Of a DNA stretch of 64,000 nucleotides, positions 13,171 through 25,000 are shown one piece after another. The notes under the pieces are model-generated. The model ran no database searches. It had not been told where the DNA came from and saw only the letters and a list, made by a program, of their open reading frames with translations. The stretch covers positions 3,782,001 to 3,846,000 of the forward strand of contig JAVHKY010000010.1 of NCBI GenBank assembly GCA_035079385.1, given 5' to 3'. A program made the translations under genes and the position numbers. Every line of letters starts with the position of its first letter. The first letter of the stretch is position 1. The DNA comes from Aspidiotus rigidus. Lineage: Eukaryota; Arthropoda; Insecta; Hemiptera; Diaspididae.

Positions 13171-13377
13171 TAGACTTGAGGAGCGCAGTATAGGAACGGA
13201 AGAACAACAATCAGGTCTTCATATCCTACAATTTAGATAGGAGAGATATCACAATATCTCGAACCTAAAAGATGTACGATAAGGATTACAGCATCAAGTT
13301 TGAACTTTAAGCAAGACACTGTTAAGTTATTTGGCTCGTAGGTATCGCAGTAGTAACAACAAAAGTGCGCAGTCGAT
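13170..13377 (+). repeat. Shared 5' flank of the two ankyrin copies
   Basis: The segment before the start codon (ATATCTCGAACCTAAAAGAT ... GTGCGCAGTCGATATGG) is almost identical to 34540-34742. Together with shared 3' sequence to about 15300 / 36680, this shows the duplicated block was about 2.1 kb and included probable promoter and UTR sequence. No target duplication or poly(A) tail was found at its edges. Confidence 0.7.
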
Positions 13378-15090
13378 ATGGCTGAAATTTTCGAAGCGGC
13401 CAAGCGCAATGATCTCGAAAAAGTGAAAATGTTCATTGAAAAAGGAGGGGTCTCGCCAACCATACGGAACCCGGGAGAAGCAGAGACGCTTGTACACGTT
13501 GCTATCAAGAATGGCTATCTGGATATGGTGAAATATTTGATGGAGAAAGATTCTTCATTTCTGACTATCAAATATTACCCAAATGTTATTGTGGATTACC
13601 CGTCCGGACCTTGTACTCTGCTGGAAATAGCTATCGATGGCGGTCAATTTGAGATTGTCAAGTACCTTGTAGAGGAACAACATGCGGACATTTACCAAAA
13701 GTTTCACTACACTTTAACAGCCGTGAGTTGGGCAGTCCAACGAGGTAATCTGAATATTACAAAGTATTTTATTGAGGAAAGAAATGTAGACGTCAATAAA
13801 CCTCTAATAAAATACGGTTCTCGACCAATATTGTTTGACGCGGTCGAAAACAAACGATGGGATATCATCAAATATCTTATCGAAGAAAGAAAGGCAGATT
13901 TAACGGTGCGTGATTCTAACAAAAACGAGAATATTCTGTTTGCTGCCGCTCGAATAGGAAACCTAGAGTTTATTAAGTATATTCTCGATGAAAGAAAAGC
14001 TACAATCGATATCAACGAGAAAAATAATGAAGGTTATACGATGATACATGTAATAACCAGGGATGAAGCGTTTCCCTCGACAATACCAAATCCAAAAGAA
14101 ATGCTTCAGTATTTAATTGGTGAAAGACATGCGGATTTCGATATTGCTGGTGGTGAAAAACAAAAAACTCCTTTGCATTTTGCCGTTGAAATCAAATTAG
14201 GGCTCGATGCTGAAAACAAATCCCTGGAGATAACTAAATATTTAATCGACAGTGGTGCTGATGTAAGGAAGACAGATATTAATGGTGATACTGCATTACA
14301 TATTGTAATTTCTGCCAAATGGTGTACAGGACTTGAAACCTGTGATTATCTATGTGAACACAATGCCAACGTCAACCAGAAAAACAAGAAAGGTGAAACC
14401 CCATTAGATATTTTAATAGCCAAATTATCGAAGGGCAATGCTGGATATGTCACGATTGAAATATGCAAAATTCTCTTAAGTCATGGGGCAAACGTGAATG
14501 CGACTGATCTTAATGGCAATCAACTCTTGCACATCGCGGCCATGAAAAATGAGATGAAATTACTAGAATATCTTGTGTATGATAGAAAAGTCGATGTTAA
14601 CACTCCAAGAGTGTCGGACAACTGGACACCTTTACACTTTGCAGCCTTTTGGAATCATTTTGATATTTGCAAGTATCTAATTGAGCACGGAGCTGATATT
14701 CGAGCGAAGGATAAATGTGGGAAAACTCCCGTACAAGTAGCTTCAAATCCTAAGCTGATTGACTACTTCGAGAATATCTCAACGACTGGAAGGAATCGTC
14801 GAAGCGTAGAGAGTTACTCTTCAGCCCTCCTACACCACAGTCCAACCCTTCACAAAATAATGTATCCAGGGAACGCTAGATCTCCGAATCAATATGCAAT
14901 AAGTTTTCCAAGCAATGATTTGAATTCTGGATTACAAAATTCCGCCTCTCATATCAGTTTATTGTTGAGATGTTTCATTAAATCAGCTCAGCAACCCAAT
15001 AGTGGATCTATCGCAGCAATATTGCAGGATAGAATAGATCCTGTCGCCGAAAACGCGATCTATAGTTTTTCGGATTTCACGGATGTCTGA
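13378..15090 (+). CDS. Intronless ankyrin-repeat protein, copy 1 (570 aa)
   Basis: A single uninterrupted 570-codon ORF starts at the ATG at 13378 (GCAGTCGATATGG context) and ends in TGA. Residues 1 to about 460 form a run of roughly a dozen ankyrin-type repeats, with recurring K-Y-L-I/V-E-E-R-x-A-D units and TPLH motifs; the clearest is near residues 416-450 ([20 protein letters not shown]). After the repeats comes a furin-like basic motif RNRR (472-475), then a tail of about 95 residues rich in Ser, Leu and Asn that I do not recognise. No signal peptide or membrane segment is obvious. Ankyrin repeats bind proteins; the partner is unknown. The lack of introns suggests a retrocopy or a transferred gene. 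A near-identical copy lies 21 kb downstream. Confidence 0.88.
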   Translation: MAEIFEAAKRNDLEKVKMFIEKGGVSPTIRNPGEAETLVHVAIKNGYLDMVKYLMEKDSSFLTIKYYPNVIVDYPSGPCTLLEIAIDGGQFEIVKYLVEEQHADIYQKFHYTLTAVSWAVQRGNLNITKYFIEERNVDVNKPLIKYGSRPILFDAVENKRWDIIKYLIEERKADLTVRDSNKNENILFAAARIGNLEFIKYILDERKATIDINEKNNEGYTMIHVITRDEAFPSTIPNPKEMLQYLIGERHADFDIAGGEKQKTPLHFAVEIKLGLDAENKSLEITKYLIDSGADVRKTDINGDTALHIVISAKWCTGLETCDYLCEHNANVNQKNKKGETPLDILIAKLSKGNAGYVTIEICKILLSHGANVNATDLNGNQLLHIAAMKNEMKLLEYLVYDRKVDVNTPRVSDNWTPLHFAAFWNHFDICKYLIEHGADIRAKDKCGKTPVQVASNPKLIDYFENISTTGRNRRSVESYSSALLHHSPTLHKIMYPGNARSPNQYAISFPSNDLNSGLQNSASHISLLLRCFIKSAQQPNSGSIAAILQDRIDPVAENAIYSFSDFTDV

Positions 15091-16689
15091 GTACAACTGG
15101 ACTGCATTAGAGATAGAATAATTTAGAATATTATACACCTAAGGTATTGATAGTACCTACTTCAGATACATTGATTAAGAAATGTACTTAATTTTGGGAA
15201 ATAACGTGAAGAATACTGCTTTCAGTGGTACTCGCTCTTTGGTGAATTTTATAAACGCTCTTGTGACGTCATCAGAGAACAAGGATAATACTTGATGCTC
15301 TGCATGGAAAGAACTGACATATGATAGATGGGCACGTTTTCACGTTCGTTTAACTAGTACACATGATCTTATTGAGAGACTTAGATTAATCTCCTGTGCA
15401 AAACCCATAGAAAGAAAATATAAGTTTTTGCGCTTTTATCTCTATAGTAAACCTAAATGAAGTAATAAGGAGTAACAGACCTAACAGTGTACGTAGATGA
15501 AGTATAATGTTTTGATGTGTTCATTGTAGTAAACGGGGTACTCAAGAGCTTCGAGACCTCTGAAAGATCAGGAGCCTCCTGATTATTTCAAAGCCTGAAC
15601 TCTAAAGATATCAGAACGACAGAAAAGCCTTCAGGGAAGTAGGATGTCTGGAACATTTTGTTGTACAAACGAAATGTTTTACATGTATTGTAAGCGCCCA
15701 AACAGTCACACCACCAACTGATCATAACTTATACATTTTGAGAGTTTCTTTTCATTTAGAGAAGTTCAAGATTTTAGTCAATTTACCAATAGAATGAATT
15801 TATAATAATTATAAACTTTATCGAGCAAGAATAAAACGCTAAACGGTGAAAAAAAAGAAAAGAATAATTGTATCTGGTTTATTTTGGGTGAATGCTAAAA
15901 TTTTCGTAAATACCCTTCGTCCGGACCTTTATAGGCCGGTCGCCAAGCACTTGAATCTCGCAGTTTTTGGAAAAAGCATGAAAGCCGGTCCGAATGTTCA
16001 GGACACTCCATCCAGCAAGCAATTTTAGCCATGGGTGGTGATTACGAATAAGCGTCTGAAAATTTTCAAAAGTGAACCTTTTTATCGGGTTGGGGGGGGG
16101 GGGAGAGACAAGATTTCTTATATTCCACTCCTATTGTAATACAAATATATAGCTTAAAGTGTGAGACCTGTGACGTCACAGTTTATTGACGTCATGGGTC
16201 AGTCTTGTGACGTCACAATCTGATGACATCATAGAGCAGTTTTTATTCTGAGTCCCTCCTATCATATACAGCTAGAAGAGCGGGGCTTGTGACATCACAA
16301 TTTGATGACATCTTAGGTCAGTCTTGTGACGTCACAATCTACATTTTCCACGTGCTCCATATAACAGTTTCTCTGCCACCCCTCGTTTAACTGTGTTAAA
16401 GCACCCGTGAGTTTTTTTTTGGTCCGCAATTTGTGTAATTTCCCACGTAGTTGTAAACGCTAAACCCCTCCCCCTACCCCCCCCCCCCCCAAAAAAAAAA
16501 AAAAAAAATTGAAAATTGAAAATATTGACCAGAAATTTGGGGGCGTGGACAGGTCAAAAACTTTCAAATAAAGGTACGGCTCGAATTGCTTGTTCTAGTG
16601 GCCTGAACATTCTTATCAAATATCATGCATTTTACAAAAAATACAAGATTGAGGCCATTTTTCGGACTTAGTGGCCGGACTATTACAGT
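15091..16689. repeat. Non-coding, with a TGACGTCA cluster at 16165-16345
   Basis: Downstream flank of the ankyrin gene. A TGACGTCA occurs at about 15262, and a cluster of TGACGTCA/TGACATCA sites at about 16165-16345 lies beside a CCTCCTATCATATACAGCT unit, the same association as in element E2 and at 30360-30760. G and C homopolymers occur near 16090 and 16480. Confidence 0.5.
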
Positions 16690-17830
16690 TCAATTATCGA
16701 CGTCATTGTTTGAGAAGCGACCTCCTCCCCCCAAGAAACAAGCTGCCTGAGATGACTGAGCTATTTTCGACATGGCGATACTCTCGATGTTTCTGATCTC
16801 GGACTCCTGAGCTGAAGTTGAAAGAGGAAGAGTGAAAAGGCGACGAATATGGAAATTTACCGCAGCCATCTTCCGAATAGTTGGATTGAGTGATCTATTA
16901 TGGATCGAAGTGCCGGTAAAAGAGTCTTTTCGATGGATGGCGAATTCAGTGGACTTTTCGACTGGGGAGATGGTGAGGTCCAAGTAGTTCAGACGTTCGT
17001 TACCAGTCTGCGAGGTAAACTTCATGGAAGGGTGATAGCTATTCAAAGTACACCATACGCAAATAAAATCGTCCACATATCTGGCCCAAAATCTTATGTG
17101 GTTATGTTGTATAGCTACCTCCAGGAGGTCAACTTCCAGACGAATCAACAACACGTCAGCAATCAAGGCTGAGAAAGCATCTCTTATTGAAAGTTCATCG
17201 GGAAACTTGTAAGTTTCATACCTGAAGACACATAGGTTATGTTGTAGGCAGAGAGACATGAGGTTCTTGAATTCGGAGATGAAAACTGGGTGAAGGTTCT
17301 TGTTTTCCAGATGTTCAACCGTGAGGTCAATAGAACACACAACTGGGATATTGGTGAACGTTTTGTCGACGTCGAAAAATATAACTAAGTTTAGACCCTG
17401 TTAGAAAATAGGTGGCAAGATCCAAGGAATTTTTGACCTCGTATTTTGGTTGGAAATCAACTGCTGTGCGAAACCAATCAGTAAGGTATTTGGCGGATCA
17501 GAATGAAACGCGACGACTGATCTCATGGGATGGTTTTGTTTATGAATTTTGGCCTGTCCTTATAGTTTAGGTAAGGCATAGTTCATTTGGTAGAGATGGT
17601 TGCGGTAAGAAGAGTTTCTTATAGCATCACGTACCTTTTTGTCGTATCGGTTTAAACTGAAATTGATTTTTGTAGCACCAGTATACTGAAGGAAGTCGAA
17701 CATTTTCTCTTTGTATTGGATGGATGATAGAATGACTACAGATTCGCTCTTATCCGCTATTTTCAGGCCATAGCCCAGACCCGAAATAATTCTCAAAAAC
17801 TCTACATATATTTCTCGTTACCGCTTCCTT
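16690..17830 (-). mobile_element. Penelope-like retrotransposon relic (reverse transcriptase)
   Basis: Read on the minus strand. From about 17830: KIADKSESVVIL (N-terminal RT block), then KIHKQNHPMRSVVAF, FFDVDKTFTNIPV (catalytic block A), and in the frame 17340-16690 RYVDDF (catalytic YVDD), MKFTSQTGNERLNYLDLTIS and the thumb motif TGTSIHNRSLNPTIRK. Stops or frameshifts separate these blocks. No GIY-YIG endonuclease is visible beyond 16690, so the element is truncated as well as broken. Confidence 0.85.
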
Positions 17831-18899
17831 TTCCCAGAAATACTGAAATCATGTCTCATCGCTACCTTTTGCTTCACAGGCTGTTCGAAATTCAATAATC
17901 GAGTTGGTTTTGCATGTTCAATTAACAAATGAGAAGAAAAGGAGTAAGACAATTGATCAAATTAGCCTGGGTGCCAATGCCGGTTGATGAACCTTCTTGA
18001 CTGTTAATTGCCTACCCTTATCGTCAATTCTGCGACTCACGTTCAACTTCCTTTACATTATTTGTTTATCATCATGATAATGTATAACTGAATTTGCGAA
18101 AGCGTACACTCGTGTCGTCGGCATTTGAATTATTTACGTCCACAATAGTGCGAGAGATCATTTTCGAAATATGCAACATTCGGATGAGTGATTGTTGTGA
18201 CTGGTCAGAATTTGAAGAATGTTTTGGACGCCCGCGCGACGAACTTCGTATTAATTTAATAATAAGAAAATGTCATTCTTATCGTATCAAGATTGCGATA
18301 AGGGTCGTAATGTGCGCATAACTGTATAGTGTACAAAAACCGTATAAAGTAATTGTTTTCGATGATCGTGTTGTGGCCTGAAAAAAATGCGAAGACCCCT
18401 CTTTACGGAGGCGTTTACGCGTGAGTGGAAGCCGGTCAAATATATTATAAACGTTACTCATTAAGCGTAATTAAGGTTACACACAGAAACGTTATTCTCG
18501 TCTGCGCGCCGTCGTGGGTGAGATGTGATCTTCGTCGGGCCACGAAAATTGTCACCGACAACGAAGAATTTTTTCGAAGAAATTTACCGACGAATTGACA
18601 CGTGAACATCGTCGGTGGTCGTCGAGAGAATTTTTCTAATTTCTCAGCTGTTCTATAAAATGATTCATAAAAGATTTAGTTATTGTGTATTTTTGTTGCT
18701 GTCTATACGAATTGATTGGGTAGTTCTCCCGTTACACCTTCTAAAACGATATTGTGGCAATGACCGATTTTGTGGAAAGCTATTTTTGAACTCTCTCGCA
18801 CCTTCTAGCGAGCGAATATTTATGTGATAAATATCGTGTTCCAAAAAAAAAAAAAATGGTGCTCGTATTAATTGTACTTCTTCTTTCTTGTGTACGCAG
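17830..18899. other. Probable PACS intron, no gene recognised
   Basis: Short open frames only. Directly before the first recognised PACS exon. No Penelope or MITE ends were recognised. Confidence 0.45.
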
Positions 18900-19044
18900 G
18901 TCTTGCAGCACCAAATGGAGATGGAATTGGATTTGATGAACGATTGTAAGGAGTCGAAAGGCCACAATGTGGTCGTCGCGAAGATATCTGTCAGCGCGTT
19001 AAATAGCCAGCCTGTAGACCACGAAGAGACTAATAAATCGACGG
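18900..19044 (+). CDS. PACS: PACS exon: end of furin-binding region
   Basis: This is the first exon I can recognise, between an acceptor (AG at 18898-18899, after a pyrimidine-rich tract) and donor GTAAGG. It enters in phase 0 and leaves in phase 1. It reads [13 protein letters not shown]... and ends in [17 protein letters not shown], which matches the vertebrate motif SLSSQPIDHE at the end of the cargo-binding region. The following intron is about 9.3 kb and holds the large palindrome with Penelope elements. Confidence 0.88.
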
Positions 19045-22000
19045 GTAAGGAATGTTTCAATAATTTTGCACAATAACGGCTGATGGTCTCCGGAAATGAA
19101 CGAGGTCGCTGTTACCGTGACTGTGAAAAAAAAAAATTATTTGCCCACGCGAATGCGTGAATAAGAGTTCGGTACGTGAACTGAAAATTGTCGAAATTAA
19201 GAAAGTTCACTCTCTATAATGGACTGAAAACGAGCCCTTCGCTCGGCTCGCGTTATCTCTATCATAATCTTATGTTAATTGAAACAGGTAGGAAGCCTAT
19301 TTGATGGGAAATTTTCTGATTTTGATCCCAATAATCGATTATTCAGTGGAAATTTTTCCGAGTCCAGCTCCTTCTTAGACGAAGTTGAAAAATTGAAATT
19401 TATTCAAGTTCTCTGGTTGTACGGTCACGTCTCACCCCTGCTTTTTTCCGTAGTCTCATTTCCGAATAATTCGAACCCCCCCCAAAAATTAAAAAGTCCT
19501 CTGTTTCGAGCTTTTATGCCGGGGAATCTGGTTTCATTTCTGCGTGGAGTTGATCCTCTGCAGATAAAGTCCCTACCTATAGAACTTCGAGTTCAAATGG
19601 TGACGATTCCTTCCACCGTTTCCTACGAATGCAAGCAACTGAAGAATTTCCACTTTCTATATTTTCTTCAATGACGCTTTGTTCCAGTTTTTCGTTTGCA
19701 AATGCGATAACGTCCAACGTAAGATCACTGATTCCCTTCATAGTACGCTGGCAAACTGCGAATTTTGGAGAAAAAATGGCTGCTAATGATAAAAGCACGA
19801 AAATTGGTATGGTGGGAAATGATACCAAAAGAAAATTTTCGGTCTCGAAATTCGCCATAGGCAAGGCGGAGGGCCGCTTTTTGAGGTTCCATTTTCCTCT
19901 GTAGAAGTGGGATGAGCAATTTTCGTGTCAGTGGAGTCGATTTTACATATTTTGAGCCTTCTGAATACGAATATGTAATACTTTTCAAGATCCGACCACG
20001 CGAAAAGCTCAAAGTTTCAAATTGGAAATGTCCATATTTTTCAATTTTTGCGAATAATACCAAAAATAACAATTCTTCTTCTCTAGACAAAAAACATTGT
20101 TGAGGATTAAATTTTCTGTATAATATTCGAGTTGTAGAGGTCAAATGTGAGATTTTTAACGTCCACGTCGACGTGAGGGCGAACAAAAGGTACCGCAACT
20201 TGCCCAATTTCGAGGATTTTTCATATTTTTCAGACGTTTTTTGAACATTTTCATATATCGATGGTGACGTGCACAAAGGATCTAAGTGACATTTTTATCA
20301 AAAATGAGTTAAGGGCAAAAATGGGTCAAGGAGCTCATGGACTATCGGCCTGCATCGAAAAAAGTGGGAAAAAGTCCACCAATCAGCCCCCAGGGGCAAT
20401 GTACAAATGTAGTAAGTGACGAAAATCATATTTTTGTTGCGCCAATTGTAGTAAGTGCAGAAAATAACATGCAGAACCCTATATCGCCGCACTTACGACA
20501 AATGGCTTGTCACGCAAATGTACTTAATACAACCTGTGCAATCCTTCAATCTTTATTGTGCCATTACAATTAGTACAGGAAATAGGTGCACTAATGTAGT
20601 AAGTGAAAAATCGTTCAAGCCAAATGTCGTAAGTGCGCTCAAAAGGTCAAAATATGGCTGTAGAATGCTTATAAATTAAGCTACACATTTTTTTAAAACG
20701 AGGATCTATTCTTTAGGGTTGGTGCGTCCTACATCCCAAATTTCAAGTAACTTCAAGCAATACTGTGGCCAGCAGGTCAAATTGAAGTTCCAAAAATTTT
20801 CAAATCGCTCTCCTGAAAAATATGGTTTTTGTCACTTAGATCCTTTGTGCACGTCACCATCGATATGTACATAATGTGAGAATAAGTAAATTCAAAACAA
20901 TTTTTTCGTGCAAGGAAAATTTCATCAAAATTATTTTATTTTCGGCTCTGCCCGCACATAAGTACAAAATTATACAAAAATTATAAGCTTTACGTTTCGG
21001 CTGACCCGCAGCCTTCATCAGAAGCTATTGTAATTTTAGCTTCTGATGAAGGCTGCGGGTCAGCCGAAACGTAAAGCTTATAATTTTTGTATAATTTTGT
21101 ACTTATGTGCGGGCAGAGCCGAAAATAAAATAATTTTGATAATGTGAGAAATTTTGAAGCATTAAAAGTTGCAGGTATGGTGACTGGAAACTACAAAAAA
21201 TGAAGTCATAGGTCTTTGAACCTTCCGCTTCGCCTTGGTTGACATTTGAGGAGTCAAGATTAAAAATTTTGTTCCGTGATAAGTGAAACACTAAAAATTG
21301 AAAGAAATTTTGGCTTTACTTAATACTCGTATATTACAAAGTTCGACGTTTCGTAGCGCCCGGACTGCATTTTCCGTACGTTTTTTTGCTCTTGAAAATG
21401 CAGTCCGGGCGCTGCGAAACGTCGAGCTTTGTAATATACGAGTATTTAGTGTGGTAGTAAAGCCAAAATTTCTTTCAATTTTTAAGGAGTCACATAATAG
21501 GTTTCTTCCGAAGCTTAATATTCGACAAATGTTCAGTATTGAGATGGATTTCAAAATTTCCGTAATAATAACCTTTTGGCCGTTTGGCGGGGGGGGGGGG
21601 GAGTCGAAGAATTCTGATAGTAGAATTTTTTGAATGAAAACAAACTTCTTTCGTTCAAATTTTGATTTCTTGTTTGTTCTACTGTTTTCAGAGGGATGAG
21701 GAGGGGAAATACAAAAGTGTCGGAGACGCAACGAGGGGTGATTAGGAGGGTTCTCCACCCCCTAAAACGCATGAAACATGACATTTTATTCTGAAAAATT
21801 TTTCTTCATTTCTTTTCTCCGACTTTTTTTCAACCACTCCCAGAAAAATTTTCAGGCTACGCCACTAAAATGTATATTGAAATTCATTCCTCCTTTTAGG
21901 AAATTGATTGAGACATCGTCTTGGAATAAAATGAACTCTCTAAAGACAGTCACGTTTTCCGTTTGAGTACCGAATAGGGTAAATAAGGTTTACCGAAGTG

Positions 22001-25000
22001 TTAGAATGAGGATCATGCGCTAGCCCTCCCCTCTTCTTCGTTCAATTTTCAGCTACAACTCCGGCATCGCTGATAAAGATTATTTTTGGTACAACCACAT
22101 AGCGATTTGCGAAAAAAAGAATACTCAGAAGGGAGAGTAAACGGTGCAAAATCCGCAGAAAAATTAATACGTCGAGCGCTTTCGGTTTATAAAACCATCT
22201 TCGGGACTGAAATGAAAGCAACTGACGAGACGGTGGAGAGGAACAAGATATTAAGATTGGCCAAAAGAGAAATCGCGGCGTGAATCATAAACAAATTCGA
22301 TCAGGCCATCTTCCGGAATGATGCAGTATTGAGGTGACACATTATCTCTATATTTTTGAGGGCGATACGTTTACGGTAGGAATTCTCCTTATGGAGGAGC
22401 CTTTTGGATTCCTCACGGCAACTGTGGCCGCTGTTTATTAAACGATCAGCAAAAGCTGATTTCAAGTGTCCCCGATCTCAAGGCTTCAAGTGCTCAGCTA
22501 CTCTCACCTTCATCTGGCGGTCTCACCAACATAAAAGCCTCTGCAATCCCTGTATTCCATCTTATAAACGCCGCTCCTCTCATCAACGGGTACGGAGTCC
22601 TTCAGCCTTACAAACAACCCTTTAACAGTGATAGGGTTGTAAAAAGCTGGTCTGAAAGCAAACGGGCGGAGGGCCCGATTCAATTGGAAGGAGAACTTCC
22701 CCAGGAAAGGGAGACTAATCCAACGCATACGACGATCGGGGAGTGAGGTGGTGGAATCAATAATGCTCCTCGTAAGTTTCCTCCAAAACATCACGTCAAC
22801 GTCGATATTGACCCCCATTCACTCTGGCCAGGTGTTTTATTGTCCGTAATTCACTCTTGAAGGCAGCCTGACTCAAAGGAATACGAGTCAGTCTGTTAAC
22901 TAGGCTATTAAAAGCAGCCATCTCATGAGCAACAGAACAGAATGACGTTCCGTGGACTAAACCATCGGTCGTAGTATCTTTCCTGTATATTCCATACCCA
23001 TGGATACCGTCCATTGCATAGATCGATAAATCCAAAAAGTTAATGGAACATACTCCTATTTCCAAAGTAAATTTTATGGAAGGGTACCTAGAATTGAGAT
23101 ACCTTAGAAACTCACCGAGGAGATCTGGGGGGCCAATCCACGTGCGTAGAACGTCATCAACGTACCTGTGCCATTAGTAAATATGATTGAGTAACACCTG
23201 GTTCGAGGAAAAGAGGTCAAGTTCAAATTTAGACATGAAGATTTCGAAGATGAGAGAGCCTAAAGGTGATTCAATAGGGACCCCTACTTCATCAAGGAAC
23301 TCGAAAAATTTCCCCTCGAATTGACAATAGTTGGGAGAAAATGTCGTAAGTTTGTAAATGGGACGTTCTTAAAGTTGGGCATGGAAGCAGGGGTCAATTT
23401 CCTGAAAGGGGGAATGAATAAGAACAGAACTTGGGGGGGGGGGGGGTTCGGACAGATGAACGTCACTACAAGACTTAATCTGCTGGTTCACTCAAGGTTT
23501 TCTGCCCTCCTTCACTCTGGTGAGTTTGGATCATTGGTACTATCGGTTAATGGTGACTGTCGCGTTTTTGAACGGAATCTAAAAGAAAAGAAAAATCGCA
23601 AAATTGCCTCCCTTCAGAGTTCTAAAGCTTTGGCTGAGAAAAAAGACTGTGCTGGAGATAAAATAGTCCAGCAATTCAGCCGCGAATCATCAATTATAGT
23701 AAAGTTGAGCAATTCTGATGAGGTGAACCTGTCGGAGAAAGGGTTGAAATTTAGCCTCCCCCCCCCCTTCTTAAGAACCAAGAGACTCTTGCTAATATTG
23801 TGGTTGACTTGACAATCAAGATTGGACTTGGTGTGAACATCCAAAAAACGTGCGCCGAAATAGTAGGCAGGACCTCCCTTCCTTATATGGGTAATACCTG
23901 TATTGAGGTGATAAAAGGCCTAAAGAGGAAGGTCAGGGAAGAAGGATTAATCATTACTAAGGCTGATAAAAGCAACGCTGTAGTAATTATGGAAAAGTCC
24001 TCCTATGTTCCCGGTGTTTATGATGTGCTAAAACAACGTGGGGCCAAGGAAAATAGCCTTTTCTGTTTCCCTCAGTTTGTTAAAGAGGTGAGGAAAATCA
24101 TTAACAAAAGTGAATTTATTATCAAGAGCCCACTCCCAAAGGAAGCCATTTTGGAACCTAACCCGGTACCCCCCCCCCCTCCTCTACGGGTTACCTAAAG
24201 TGCATAAAAAAAATGTTCCATTACGGCCGGTCGTGTCATTTGTCTCGTCATCTACTTACTTATTAGCTAAATTTATAGATCCATGGTTTAAGTCACGAGT
24301 AGATTGTATCTCTCCGCATTCAATGAAGAACTTGGGCTCATTGGAGGGTCGATTGAAGGACGTAAACCTTCCTCCGGAAACGACCTTATGCTCCTTTGAT
24401 GTTGCAGGATTATTTCCTCACATCCCTAAGGCTGTTATTATCCAACACATATATGGGCGAATTGCTCGTAGAATCGGTTGTCCCTCACGAGGAGATGGTG
24501 GAATTCTTTGATCTTCTGAGGGTTTGTTGGACTCCCAACTTCTGCATTTTTCGAGTTCCCGGATGAGGTGGGGATCCCCATTGGTTCTCCCTTGGGCTCT
24601 CTGATACCTGAGATATTCATGTCCAAATTTGAGATCGATTTATTTTCTTCAGGCCAGGTGCTGTTAAATCATGTGTCTTACTGGCATAGATATGTGGAAG
24701 ACATACTTTGTGCGTGGACCAGTCCAGTGGAACTCCTTCGTGAGTTTCTCACTTACTTAAATAGCCAATACTCTACCATAAAATTCACCCTGAAAGTCGG
24801 TGGCTCATTAATAAGTTTTTTGGACTTGTCCATTTTCGTTAGAGATGTCGTCCATGAATTTGGAATTTATAGAAAAGAAACGTCGACCGATATTACAATC
24901 CACGAGTCGTCCTTCTGTCCAACTGCACATAAGATCGCTACCTCCAATAGCTTGATCCATCGCCTGACTCATATTCCTTTGAGTCAGGGCGCTTTCCAAA

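Larger units (their letters stand above)
19745..21886. repeat. Left arm of a large inverted repeat
   Basis: Reverse-complementary to 25892-27135 apart from three extra insertions (20257-20864, 20883-21138, 21257-21480). It ends with CAGGCTACGCCACT, the reverse complement of the hAT-like terminus AGTGGCGTAGCC that also opens the element at 31075. Shared blocks include TATGGTGGGMAATGATACCA near 19807 and CCACGTCGACGT near 20163. No coding capacity is convincing. Confidence 0.85.

Noticed and set aside
12534..13173. Two + strand frames upstream of the ankyrin ORF considered as exons
   Set aside because: No recognisable domain, and the minus strand is equally open; no homologous frame upstream of ankyrin copy 2.
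18094..18321. Possible upstream PACS exon
   Set aside because: The translation does not resemble the KNRTILGYKTL region expected just before the 18900 exon.
19725..20276. 183-codon minus-strand frame
   Set aside because: It spans the arm of the large inverted repeat and runs into the end of the TIR element at 20257; the partner arm does not keep the frame.
21026..21065. A functional hammerhead ribozyme in foldback 1
   Set aside because: CTGATGA and CGAAA are present with a helix-II-like stem, but an extra A follows CTGATGA and I could not place helix I, helix III and the cleavage site; the long perfect hairpin would also compete. Kept only as a motif similarity.
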